A DNA stretch of 53,302 bases from Sphaerisporangium corydalis (GTDB lineage: Bacteria > Actinomycetota > Actinomycetes > Streptosporangiales > Streptosporangiaceae). The stretch is from the NCBI RefSeq assembly GCF_025506355.1, contig NZ_JANZYP010000071.1, forward strand, positions 1 through 53,302. Direction: 5' to 3'. A program made the translations under genes and the position numbers. This document shows, one piece after another, positions 41,990-50,436 of the stretch (its first letter is position 1; each line of letters opens with the position of its first letter). The notes beneath the pieces are model-generated. The model saw nothing but the letters and a program-made list of their open reading frames with translations, made no database searches and was not told the DNA's origin.

Positions 41990-42370
41990 AGGATATACAC
42001 GCAGTTCAGTTGCTCCTGTTCCTGCTCAGTCGACAGGCGCCTGATGCTCGAACAGGTACCCAGCCTTTTCGGAATCGGCAGAATGTAGTGGTCTACCGAC
42101 CCGGATTAGATATTGCTCGACATTGTGATCAGGTCGCTATGGAACTTCGGTGCGAGCGCCGTCGCGCGGTTTGCGGCCCTGCGCAACGTGACCAAGCGAG
42201 CTGACCGAGGCCGCCATGATCAACGGCGGGGTACCTTGGCCCGTTCCGGCAGATCGCCCTGCCTATGACCAATGCTGCGTTCAGAGCGCAGGCGGGCACA
42301 ATCTCAGCTCGGTGGTCATGTCACCGCTTGAACTACGGTGAACACCGGCACGGCGTGCCATCAACCTAGA
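41990..42370. other. region after array 2 without a supported gene
   Basis: Short open frames exist (for example from 42010) but none has a credible start or composition. No extra degenerate repeat beyond 41989 was found. Confidence 0.45.
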
Positions 42371-43050
42371 TCACCTTCCAGGACCGCACGTTTGATCCCA
42401 GCGGCCCCATCTGGCACTACGGGCGAACTGGTGGGCGATGACCGTCCCTGATGGAAGAGCGCCGTCAGGAGTCCGGTTGGCCTGCGCCCAGCGCCACGCG
42501 GTTCGGTGCAGACTCGCGATTTGCTGATCACGGAGACGAACGCGCACTGTCACTGCCGAAGGATTACCGGCATTCTCTGCTCGGTCGGTGAGTTCAGGTC
42601 TGGAGTCGCAGTCCTCGCTGGAGATCGCGACGGGCCCGTCGTTTGTCGCGATGCGGCGGATCTCAGACATCAGAAGTTCGTACGACCCGATCAGGGCAGC
42701 CGATGGCCACGCGGCGATGATTTGCCGTCACCGTTGGCTCGGCCACGGCGATGTTCGCCCCCGGACTCGCCGAACTGCCCGCGACGAGCATGATCCAGGC
42801 CAGGGCACTACCACGGGAACCGTACCGGCTGGCCAGAAGGATGCTCATCGACGCGACCACGATCGCGCCATCGACAGCCGGCGGGATCAGCACCGCCGCC
42901 AAGCGATCCTCACCATGACGAAGGCACAACTCGTGCATGTGACGGAAGGAAACGACAGCGGCCAGCAGCGAGACACCCACGATCGTCGTACGCTGAATAC
43001 GAACCCCCGCGCGAATGGCGAATGCTGGAGTCCACGGCTGATCAGCTCTT
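42371..43050 (-). pseudogene. DUF2637 membrane protein (copy 2), frameshifted
   Basis: The first part (from about 43035) reads AAVVSFRHMHELCLRHGED, AVDGAIVVASMSILLASRYG and SPGANIAVAE, closely matching the intact gene at 6629-7309. Near 42720 the frame shifts: IIAAWPSAALIGSYELLMSE appears in the next frame and continues to the helix-turn-helix-like tail TAWRWAQANRTPDGALPSG, stopping at 42371. A 2-3 residue deletion also lies in the first helix. The upstream word ATGTACGTATCGAG (43090-43103) is shared with copy 1. The remaining 43051-43311 holds no gene. Confidence 0.8.
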
Positions 43051-43311
43051 TTGCCCAAAAAGTACGAGCCGGGTGGATGCCCTGAAAGGTATGTACGTAT
43101 CGAGGCTGTCGCCCCTCCGACACGAACCCCGTCCAGGATGAGTGGATATGGGCTGGGGGTCAACCGGGTCAGCATCGCGTTGGGAAACGGTGGGGACGAA
43201 CGAGGGATCACGGGCAAATGGGTGTCTGAACTGGAGCGCGGTTCGGGGGGCGGCTGGGGTGTCGAAGGGGGGCGGGCGAGGGTTGTGTTAGGGCGTTGGT
43301 GTGCGGGGGTG

Positions 43312-44538
43312 TTACTGGACGGGGAGGCCGGTTACGGCGCGGCCGATGAGGAGTCTTTGGATTTCGCTGGTGCCTTCGAAGATGGTGTAGATCTTGGCGT
43401 CGCGGTGGAAGCGTTCTACGGGGTGGTCGCGGGTGTAGCCGGCGCCGCCGAGGATTTGGATGGCCTGTTCGGTTACCCATACGGCCGTCTCGCCCGCCAC
43501 CAGTTTGGACATCGAGCCTTCGGCCTGGTTGAAGGCGCGGCCGTTGCGGGCCATCCAGGCGGCGCGCCAGGTCATCAGGCGGGCGATGTCGACCTTGGTC
43601 GCCATGTCGGCGAGCAGGAACGCGATCGCTTGGTTCTCGCCGATCTTGCGGCCGAACTGCTCGCGCTCGCGGGCGTAGTCGCGGGCGTACTCGTAGGCCG
43701 CCCGGGCGATGCCCACCGCCATGGAGGCGACGGTGGGGCGGGTCGTCTCGAATGTGCGCATGGCCGACTGTTCGCCGCTCTTGCCGCCCTCGCGTACGCG
43801 GGCCAGGCGGGCGTCCAGTTTGTCCTTGCCGCCGAGGAGGCAGCGGCCGGGGACCCGGACGTCGTCGAGGACGACCTCGGCGGTGTGGGAGGCGCGGATG
43901 CCGTGCTTCCTGAACTTCTGGCCCTGCGAGAGGCCCGGCGTGTTCGGCGGGATGACGAACGACGCCTGCCCTCGGCTGCGCAGCGTGGGGTCGACCGAGG
44001 CGACGACGACGTGCACGTTGGCGATGCCGCCGTTGGTGGCCCAGGTCTTGACGCCGTTGAGCACCCATTCGTCCGTCGCCTCGTCGTAGGAGGCGCGGGT
44101 GCGGATCGAGCCGACGTCGGAGCCGGCGTCGGGCTCGGAGGCGCAGAAAGCGCCGAGGCGGACGTCGTCGACGGTGCCGAACATCTCCGGCAGCCACTCC
44201 CCCATCTGCTCGGGGGTGCCGTTGGAGGACAGGGCGGCGGCGGCGAGACCGGTGCCCACGATCGACAGGCCGATGCCGGCGTCGCCCCAGAAGATCTCCT
44301 CGAAGGCGACGGGGATGCCGAGGCCGCTCTTCTCGAACCACTGCTGGGCGAAGAAGTCGAGCGAGTACAGCCCGATCTTGGCGGCCTCCTGGATGACGGG
44401 CCAGGGGGTCTCCTCGCGCTCGTCCCATTCGGCGCCGGCCGGGCGGATCACGGTGGCGGCGAAGTCGTGCACCCAGTCGCGTACCTCGCGGAGGTCGTCG
44501 GTGATCTCCGGGTGGAAGTCGTTCGCGCTCTCCGCCAT
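43312..44538 (-). CDS. acyl-CoA dehydrogenase (glutaryl/long-chain type)
   Basis: From ATG 44538 (GAGGAGAGCGAC upstream) the protein has 408 residues and a complete ACAD fold. LGAFCASEPDAGSDVGS binds FAD and substrate, KTWATNGGIANVHVVVA follows, then REREQFGRKIGENQAIAFLL and AIQILGGAGYTRDHPVERFH. It ends with RDAKIYTIFEGTSEIQRLLI, whose glutamate (FEGT) is the usual catalytic base. It oxidises an acyl-CoA and passes electrons to ETF, so it belongs to lipid or amino-acid catabolism. It is a single-gene unit with palindromic sequences in its upstream region, suggesting a TetR-type repressor. Confidence 0.9.
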   Translation of the reverse strand: MAESANDFHPEITDDLREVRDWVHDFAATVIRPAGAEWDEREETPWPVIQEAAKIGLYSLDFFAQQWFEKSGLGIPVAFEEIFWGDAGIGLSIVGTGLAAAALSSNGTPEQMGEWLPEMFGTVDDVRLGAFCASEPDAGSDVGSIRTRASYDEATDEWVLNGVKTWATNGGIANVHVVVASVDPTLRSRGQASFVIPPNTPGLSQGQKFRKHGIRASHTAEVVLDDVRVPGRCLLGGKDKLDARLARVREGGKSGEQSAMRTFETTRPTVASMAVGIARAAYEYARDYAREREQFGRKIGENQAIAFLLADMATKVDIARLMTWRAAWMARNGRAFNQAEGSMSKLVAGETAVWVTEQAIQILGGAGYTRDHPVERFHRDAKIYTIFEGTSEIQRLLIGRAVTGLPVQ

Positions 44539-44604
44539 GTCGCTCTCCTCAAGGGGGCCGGCGCCGGTGCGGCCCCGCCCTCGATCATGCTCGCCCAACC
44601 AGGC

Positions 44605-44647
44605 GTTACCTAAGGTAACACCATCGCCATAGAACCTTACCGGCAAG
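44605..44647. promoter_or_regulatory. palindromic operator candidates upstream of the ACAD gene
   Basis: GTTACC-TAA-GGTAAC at 44605-44619 has perfect 6-base arms. CTTACC/GGCAAG at 44636-44647 is a second palindrome with one mismatch. Both lie 70-110 bases upstream of the acyl-CoA dehydrogenase start, a typical place for a TetR-family lipid regulator. Confidence 0.5.
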
Positions 44648-44757
44648 TAGGTACGGACGCGCAACGGCCATGGGAACCTGACTGCGCTACTCCGTTGTTC
44701 TCGCTGCTTCGTTGTTCTGGCCCCCTCCTTGTTCTGAGCTCTCCCGTGTCCTGAGCT

Positions 44758-44789
44758 CTCCTTGCGAGGAGGACTCCTTGCGAGGAGGA
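44758..44789. repeat. 16-base tandem repeat, two copies
   Basis: CTCCTTGCGAGGAGGA is repeated exactly twice and then starts again. Each unit contains a CTCCT/AGGAG hairpin. It lies between the acyl-CoA dehydrogenase upstream region and the terminator of the LVIVD gene; the 44648-44948 stretch holds no gene. Confidence 0.6.
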
Positions 44790-44805
44790 CTCCTTGTTAC
44801 GTGGC

Positions 44806-44843
44806 AGGACGGCCCGGTGGGTGTTCGGGTACCGGGCCGTCCT
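44806..44843. terminator. hairpin terminator of the LVIVD gene
   Basis: A perfect 13-base stem, AGGACGGCCCGGT with ACCGGGCCGTCCT, encloses a 12-base loop. It lies about 105 bases beyond the stop of the leftward LVIVD gene. Confidence 0.75.
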
Positions 44844-44948
44844 TGTGGGGGTCGTGCGTCGTTTTCAGATGGGGCAGGTCATTTCGGGAGGATGGGGGAC
44901 GTCAGCCCTCCCGAGACGGGAGGGCGTCGGTCTTCCCGGGCGGGCGTG

Positions 44949-46364
44949 TCAGTCCTCGTCGCTCCAGATCCAGTGGTCGTGGCCGCGGTCGCGGTACGAG
45001 CCCTGGGTCTGGACGTTCAGGCGGTTGACGTTGACCTTCTTAGCCGGGTCCGTCCGCCTGTCGTTGATCTTGATGACGTCGAGGCCCCTGTTGAAGTCGC
45101 TCGCGAAGATGTAGCCGTTGTAGTAGTACGCGGACCAGAAGCCACCGGACCCCTCGGCGGCCGGGCCGCGTTCGAAGTAGCCGATCTCCTGGGGGTGCGC
45201 CGAGTCGGTGAAGTCCCAGATCGAGGCCCCGCCCTGGTACCAGGCCTGGACCATGATGTCGCGCCCCTTGACCGGGAGCAGCGAGCCGTTGTGGGCGACG
45301 CAGTTCTCCGAGTCGGCCTGGTAGCGCGGGATCTTGTAGTAGTTCTTGAACACGAGCTGGCCGTTGACGATGTCGTAGATCGCGTCGGCGCCGCGGTTGG
45401 GCCCGGTGGCCTCGTTGCAGGTGGCCGCGCCGCCGCCGCCGAGCTCGTCAGTGAAGACGACCTTCGTGCCGGCGTTGTTGAAGGTGGCCGAGTGCCAGAA
45501 GGCGAAGTTCGGGTCCGTGGTCCGGGCCGTCACCTTCGGGGCCTCGGGGTTCCTGATGTCGAACAGCACGCCGTCGCCCATGCAGGCGCCGGCCGCGATG
45601 CCCTTCTCGGCGTAGACGGTGATGTCGTGGCAGCCGCTGGTCGGCACCAGCAGGCCGGGCTGGGTCTCGTTGCCGCCGTCGGGGAACACGACCGGCGTGG
45701 CCACCACCGCGGCCGACGTCGGGTCGCGGAGCGGCACCTTGATGATCGAGATCTTGTCGTGCGGCGGCTGGCAGTCGGGGAAGGTCGCGTTCGGCGAGTA
45801 CGAGGAGACGTACAGGTAGACGTTCCCGTGCCTCTTGTCAGGCAGCAGCGTGTGGGTGTGGGACCCACAGTTGGTCTCGACCGACTTGATGTACTTCGGG
45901 TTCGCCTTGTCGCTCACGTCGAAGATGCGGACGCCCTCCCAGGACTCCTTCACCGACGCGGGTTGCGAGGTGCTGGCACAGGAGTCGTCGTTGCGGGAGG
46001 AGTCGACCGAGGCGAACAGCAGGTTGCCGTACACCGACAGGTCCATCTGGGATCCGGGGCAGACGACCGAGCTGACCACGGTCGTCTTCTTCGGATTCCT
46101 GATGTCATAGATGGAGAAGCCACCGTAGTTGCCGACGAAGGCGTAACCGCCCTGGAAGGCCATGTCAGTGTTGATCGTGGCCGCGATGCTGGGCGGCTTC
46201 GGTACGTTCGCCACATGTTGCACGTTCGGGCTCATCACGATCTGGTCGGTGCCCGGGATGTCCGCCGCTTGGGCGGGCATCGCCGACAGCACCAAGGCCG
46301 CGGCCGTACCCACCAGAGCGAGGAACCGGCTTACTGAGCCGCCTCTGCGGGGGATGGACGACAC
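44949..46364 (-). CDS. secreted LVIVD-repeat beta-propeller protein
   Basis: The 471-residue protein starts at GTG 46364 with AAGGAGG upstream. The signal peptide covers residues 1-34 (ALVLSAMPAQAA). The body is made of LVIVD-type blades: FQGGYAFVGNYGGFSIYDIR, SWEGVRIFDVSDKANP, VLFDIRNPEAPKVT, GGASIWDFTDSAHPQEIGYF and NRGLDVIKIND. Several cysteines and a GSHTHTLL motif may bind metal. Function is unknown in the family; the protein is extracellular. It is divergent from a DUF305 lipoprotein gene, a pairing common in actinobacteria, with a 181-base shared upstream region. Confidence 0.85.
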   Translation of the reverse strand: MSSIPRRGGSVSRFLALVGTAAALVLSAMPAQAADIPGTDQIVMSPNVQHVANVPKPPSIAATINTDMAFQGGYAFVGNYGGFSIYDIRNPKKTTVVSSVVCPGSQMDLSVYGNLLFASVDSSRNDDSCASTSQPASVKESWEGVRIFDVSDKANPKYIKSVETNCGSHTHTLLPDKRHGNVYLYVSSYSPNATFPDCQPPHDKISIIKVPLRDPTSAAVVATPVVFPDGGNETQPGLLVPTSGCHDITVYAEKGIAAGACMGDGVLFDIRNPEAPKVTARTTDPNFAFWHSATFNNAGTKVVFTDELGGGGAATCNEATGPNRGADAIYDIVNGQLVFKNYYKIPRYQADSENCVAHNGSLLPVKGRDIMVQAWYQGGASIWDFTDSAHPQEIGYFERGPAAEGSGGFWSAYYYNGYIFASDFNRGLDVIKINDRRTDPAKKVNVNRLNVQTQGSYRDRGHDHWIWSDED

Positions 46365-46545
46365 TCAGGGACCCTCCTTGGTACTTTATTCCGCAAGAGA
46401 ACATAGACGGGCAGATTTTCTCCCAAACCGGGACCTTTGACCATAGGACAGAGTGTCAGCAAAACATTCCGACATGATCTCTTTACGGGAAATGACCATG
46501 CAAGTTAGGGTGCTCCCGCACAACCACGAACTTCGAGGAGGCCGG

Positions 46546-47184
46546 GTGCGCCCAGCGCTCGTCATCGCCGCCGGTACGGTCGCGCTCGCCCTGGCGGGGT
46601 GTTCCGGCGCTTCCGCCACCCCGGCCCCCGGCGCCACCGCCCCCGTCATCGCCCCAGGTAGACCAGGTGAGACGGCCCGTACGCTGAGCCCCACCGAGGC
46701 GGTCACCGCCGTCCCCTCCCCCACGGCCAACGCGGCCGACGTGGTCTTCGTCCAGGACATGATCGTCCATCACCGGCAGGCGCTCGACATGAGCGCCGGC
46801 GCGGACGCCCACGCCCGCTCCGGCGACGTCAAGCGCATCGCCGCGCGCATCGCGGACACGCAGGGACCCGAGATCAACGCGATGATCAGGTGGCTGCGCC
46901 AGCAGGGCCAGCGCGTGCCCGAGCACCACGCCGGGCACGCCGCCATGCCGGGTATGGCGACCGCTGAGCAGCTCGCGGACCTGAAGGCCGCCACCGGTGC
47001 CGCCTTCGACCGCCTCTACCTGCGGCTGATGATCGCCCACCACCTCGGCGCGATCACGATGGCGGACGGGGAGGTGGAGAAGGGCGCCCACATCACCGTC
47101 CAGGAGCTGGCGCAGGACATCTCGGTGTCGCAGACGACGGAAATCAACCGGATGCGCCGGATCCAGGCCGGTCAGGACGGGTGA
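46546..47184 (+). CDS. DUF305 lipoprotein
   Basis: I start at GTG 46546 because GAGGAGG lies 4 bases upstream and the result is a proper lipoprotein signal (LALAGC, cysteine 19). The 212-residue product has the two DUF305 halves with matching FVQDMIVHHRQALDMSAGAD and YLRLMIAHHLGAITMADGEV motifs, which form a ferritin-like helical bundle with paired histidines. DUF305 proteins are often linked to copper or other metals in the cell envelope, though the biochemical role is unsettled. The histidine-rich PEHHAGHAAMPGMA linker supports metal binding. Confidence 0.85.
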   Translation: MRPALVIAAGTVALALAGCSGASATPAPGATAPVIAPGRPGETARTLSPTEAVTAVPSPTANAADVVFVQDMIVHHRQALDMSAGADAHARSGDVKRIAARIADTQGPEINAMIRWLRQQGQRVPEHHAGHAAMPGMATAEQLADLKAATGAAFDRLYLRLMIAHHLGAITMADGEVEKGAHITVQELAQDISVSQTTEINRMRRIQAGQDG

Positions 47185-47239
47185 CGCTGACGCGAAGCGC
47201 AGCCGAAGCCGGGAGCGCACGAAACCGGGAACGCGCCGG

Positions 47240-49066
47240 CTAGGACATGCGGAAGACCGGGCCGTGAGCGCGGAACGGGAGGGTGGCGCCCTCGGGGATC
47301 AGGAAGGCGTGCTCCCGCCGGATCCGCACCACGTCGCACCACCCGTCGGTGATCACCAGGATCGGGCCCTCGCGAGGGAAGTCGTCCGCGCGTTCCAGCA
47401 GGTCGATCCCGGGCTGCAGGACCGTGCCGCCCCGGCCGCGCACCCGTACCCGCCCGCTGATCTCCTCGACCGGGACGTACCCCGCGTCGTAGGCGAAGGC
47501 ATCGCAGAACACCACCCGGGCGCGCGGCACGTCGCGGGCCGTCGCGTAGGACGCGATCGCCCCGAGGGCCTTGCCCAGCAGCCTCCCGTCCATCGATCCC
47601 GAGGTGTCCAGGACGACGCCGAAGGTCGCGCGCCGCACGACCTCCTCGGGCCGCACCCACCCGGGGCGCGGGATGTTCGGCGTGGCGGACTGGCGGCGGG
47701 ACGGGCGGGCGTACGAGCGGCGCCGTTCCACCGTGGGGACGTGCTCCTCGAACCAGCGCGCCAGCGCCGCGTCCCACGGCAGGGGCGGCTGGTCCAGCGC
47801 CCTGATCTCCTCCTCGAGCCCCAGCGGGACGAACCCCCGGCCCGCGTCCTGGTGGTAGGCGAGCCCGGTGCAGAGCGCGCGCCGGTAGTACTCGTCCAGG
47901 TCGAGGTGGCGGCCGGGCGAACCCGGATGGGGCACGGGACGGTCGAGCACGTCGCCGAGGCCGCGCCCGCGCAGGGTGGCGAGCTTGCGCAGCCGCCGCA
48001 GGTCGACGGTGACGCGGTCGTACACGGCGTCGACGGAGGACCCCGCCAGCGACTGGTCGTACAGCAGCCCCTCGGGCATGGTGCCGACGCCCATCTCCAC
48101 CAGCCAGCCGTTGATCACGTAGTCGGCGGCGACGTTCCAGAAGTACGGGTCCCGGCCGCCGGCCCGCTCGCCGTGCCGGAGCGCGGCGTGCAGCATCTCG
48201 TGGGCCAGGACGAACCGCCACTCCTCGGGCTGGAGTCTGATGAGCGGGTTCACGTAGATCTCGGCGGCCTCGGCGTTGACGGCCGCGACCGAGATGTCCC
48301 ATCCGCGGGCCACGTCGGCGTTCGCGACGATCGTCATCCCGGCGGCGAGCGCGCCGAGCAGGGGGTAGGAGGAGACGAACCAGGCCAGGGCCGCGTCCCA
48401 GGGGCCGGCCACCTGGTCCTTGACCGAGCTGCGGGGGCTGCCGGCCGCCTCCAGCGCCTGGGTGGCCGCCTCGGCGATGCCGGCGGCGAGGAAGGCCGGG
48501 AAGTCCTCGTGCTTCGCGGTGTCCTCGTCGCCGACCAGGAAGTCGGGGGACCCCGCGGGGGTGAACTCGGGCGGCAGGCCGAGCATGCGCCAGTGGCCGG
48601 TCAGCGTGGCCTCGTCCTCGTGCGGCAGCTCCTCCGGCAGCGGCGCCGGGCATCGGCCGATCTTCAGCGTGCGGAGGAAGCGGTCGACGACCAGGCAGCA
48701 CGCGGCCCGGTAGGCGGTCTCGGGCAGCCGCCGTACCGTGTGCCGGTCCCCGATGTTCACGCCGATGTCGGCGCCGATGTCGCGCGGCTGGGCGTTACGC
48801 GGGTCGGTGTGGCCGAACCCGAGGTGGAGCAGCAGGTGGGCGAACACCCACGCCCACTCCTCCGGCTCCGCCCGCCGCGTCGGGTGGTGCATGACGCGGC
48901 CGTCCGGGGTGACCAGCGCCCAGCTGTGCGTGCCGTACCACTCCGGTTCTCCCGGCCAGATACCGGGACGAAGCGAGCGCAGCATCGGGTGGTCGTTCGC
49001 CAGACCCCAGCCCTTGTGGACGGCCGCGCGCCACGGGTCGGCCTTCTTCTTCCTGGGCGCGGCCAT
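47240..49066 (-). CDS. DUF2201 putative metallopeptidase with C-terminal VWA domain
   Basis: The 608-residue protein has two related N-terminal halves. WAWVFAHLLLHLGFGHT (about residues 71-87) resembles WRFVLAHEMLHAALRHG (about 283-299), but only the second keeps HExxH (H289-H293), so the first unit appears inactive. The C-terminal VWA domain carries the MIDAS motif DTSGSMD (about 490), a TVLQ threonine and VITDGWCD. This is the standard partner of MoxR-type AAA ATPases, whose gene follows upstream at 49163-50224. Such pairs act as chaperone-like complexes in metal insertion or stress; the client here is unknown. Confidence 0.85.
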   Translation of the reverse strand: MAAPRKKKADPWRAAVHKGWGLANDHPMLRSLRPGIWPGEPEWYGTHSWALVTPDGRVMHHPTRRAEPEEWAWVFAHLLLHLGFGHTDPRNAQPRDIGADIGVNIGDRHTVRRLPETAYRAACCLVVDRFLRTLKIGRCPAPLPEELPHEDEATLTGHWRMLGLPPEFTPAGSPDFLVGDEDTAKHEDFPAFLAAGIAEAATQALEAAGSPRSSVKDQVAGPWDAALAWFVSSYPLLGALAAGMTIVANADVARGWDISVAAVNAEAAEIYVNPLIRLQPEEWRFVLAHEMLHAALRHGERAGGRDPYFWNVAADYVINGWLVEMGVGTMPEGLLYDQSLAGSSVDAVYDRVTVDLRRLRKLATLRGRGLGDVLDRPVPHPGSPGRHLDLDEYYRRALCTGLAYHQDAGRGFVPLGLEEEIRALDQPPLPWDAALARWFEEHVPTVERRRSYARPSRRQSATPNIPRPGWVRPEEVVRRATFGVVLDTSGSMDGRLLGKALGAIASYATARDVPRARVVFCDAFAYDAGYVPVEEISGRVRVRGRGGTVLQPGIDLLERADDFPREGPILVITDGWCDVVRIRREHAFLIPEGATLPFRAHGPVFRMS

Positions 49067-49081
49067 GGGATCAGCTCCGTC

Positions 49082-49130
49082 TCGTCCGGGTCATCCGTCT
49101 CGTCCGGGTCGTCCGGGTCATCCGGGTCGT
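49082..49130. repeat. imperfect 9-base tandem repeat in the MoxR/VWA gap
   Basis: TCGTCCGGG and TCATCCGGG-type units alternate about five times in the 96-base gap between the two genes. Slippage repeats of this kind may tune spacing between co-transcribed genes, but nothing more can be said. Confidence 0.5.
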
Positions 49131-49162
49131 GGGGTCGTTCGTCCTGGGTGCGGCCACGCGGG

Positions 49163-50224
49163 TCAGTTTCGCGCGGCGACCAGGCGGGGCAGGTCGCGGC
49201 CCACCTCGACCAGGAACCAGGTCGGCAGGACGGGCACGCCGTCCACGTCGGAGGCGATGACGAGCTGCGCGCACTCCAGGGAGATCTCGGCCAGCTCGAC
49301 CAGGAGCGCCTTGGCGCGGAACGCCAGCTCGCGGCCCCGGGTGGAGACGCCCCGCCGGTCGGCCGGCAGCTCCTTGATCAGGCGGGCGCGGAACGTCTCG
49401 GACAGAAAGTACAGCAGGTCGCGGTCCTCGGGCCGGCGCGGCCAGGGGGCGTCCCCCTTCAGGACCGCGTCCAGGTCGTAGGCGTGGCGCACGGTCTTCA
49501 CGTACGCGCGGAACGCCGACGCGTGGGCCCCCGTCAGGGTCCCGTACGCCAGCAGGCCGAGGGTCTCCTCGTCGAGCGACTCGCCGTAGGAGTGCATGAC
49601 GTCGGACAGCATGTGCCAGGCGCGCGGGGTGGAGAACGGCTCCTCTGTCTTGGGCGGCGCGCTCCACAGGTGGTCGGGGCGCTGGACCAGGTAGTCGACG
49701 ACCCAGGGGTGGATGCCGTTGTTGGCGGCCCAGACGAGCCAGTCGGTCGAGGACGCGCGCAGGTGTACGTGGACCAGGCGGTTGACCAGCGCGGACGCCA
49801 TCGGGCGGGCGAGCGCGTTGTCGGTCGCGCGGTTGCCCGCGCCGATCACCACCGAGCCCTCGGGCAGCTCGTAGGTCCCGAGTCGGCGGTCGAGGATCAG
49901 CGAGTAGAACGCCTTCTGCACCTCGGGCGCCGAGGCGTTGAGCTCATCGAGGAACAGGCAGTACGGCTCGGTGCGGGCGATCGACTCCGGCGGGGCGAAA
50001 CGGCTGCGGCCGCCGACCAGTTCGGGTACGCCGATCAGGTCTTCGGGGGCGAGCTGCGTGCCGAGTAGAGTGACGCATTCGAGGCCGAGTGAATCGGCGA
50101 AGTCGCGGACTAGCGAGCTTTTCCCGATGCCGGGCGCGCCCCACAGGAACACCGGGCGCACGACCGTGACGTGCAGGAGCACGCCCGGGAGCTGCGCCGG
50201 GGTAATGGTGAGGGTGGCCTGCAT
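49163..50224 (-). CDS. MoxR-family AAA+ ATPase
   Basis: From ATG 50224 the protein has 353 residues. Walker A is GAPGIGKSSLV, Walker B LFLDELNAS, sensor 1 VVIGAGNRATDN, and an arginine-finger region follows in SALVNRLVHVHL. The later EEPFSTPRAWHMLSDVM segment is typical of this MoxR subgroup. It would remodel client proteins together with the VWA protein encoded downstream. The upstream 212 bases are shared with the divergent sigma factor gene. No ribosome site is obvious at this ATG, so the transcript may be leaderless or the start may be a nearby GTG. Confidence 0.85.
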   Translation of the reverse strand: MQATLTITPAQLPGVLLHVTVVRPVFLWGAPGIGKSSLVRDFADSLGLECVTLLGTQLAPEDLIGVPELVGGRSRFAPPESIARTEPYCLFLDELNASAPEVQKAFYSLILDRRLGTYELPEGSVVIGAGNRATDNALARPMASALVNRLVHVHLRASSTDWLVWAANNGIHPWVVDYLVQRPDHLWSAPPKTEEPFSTPRAWHMLSDVMHSYGESLDEETLGLLAYGTLTGAHASAFRAYVKTVRHAYDLDAVLKGDAPWPRRPEDRDLLYFLSETFRARLIKELPADRRGVSTRGRELAFRAKALLVELAEISLECAQLVIASDVDGVPVLPTWFLVEVGRDLPRLVAARN

Positions 50225-50436
50225 GAGGTCAAGAATGGCAATTTCCACGGTGATCCGCACCAGGTTTTCACCAACCGACAAAACCCGAAATATCGGTTTA
50301 TAAGTGGTATTGGGCCCGTGGGCTGGGCCGCTCTGGCGGGCCGGGTCCCCGATGAGCGATGCTTTTTCCCCCTTCCGGTCGTCACACATGCGACAGGGCC
50401 GTCAGAAGGACGCCATGCCAGAGCGGAGGGTGCCTC

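Noticed and set aside
47264..50068. A 934-residue plus-strand frame opposite the MoxR/VWA pair
   Set aside because: Arg/Gly/Val/Pro-rich antisense shadow produced by high GC; the minus-strand proteins have clear domains.
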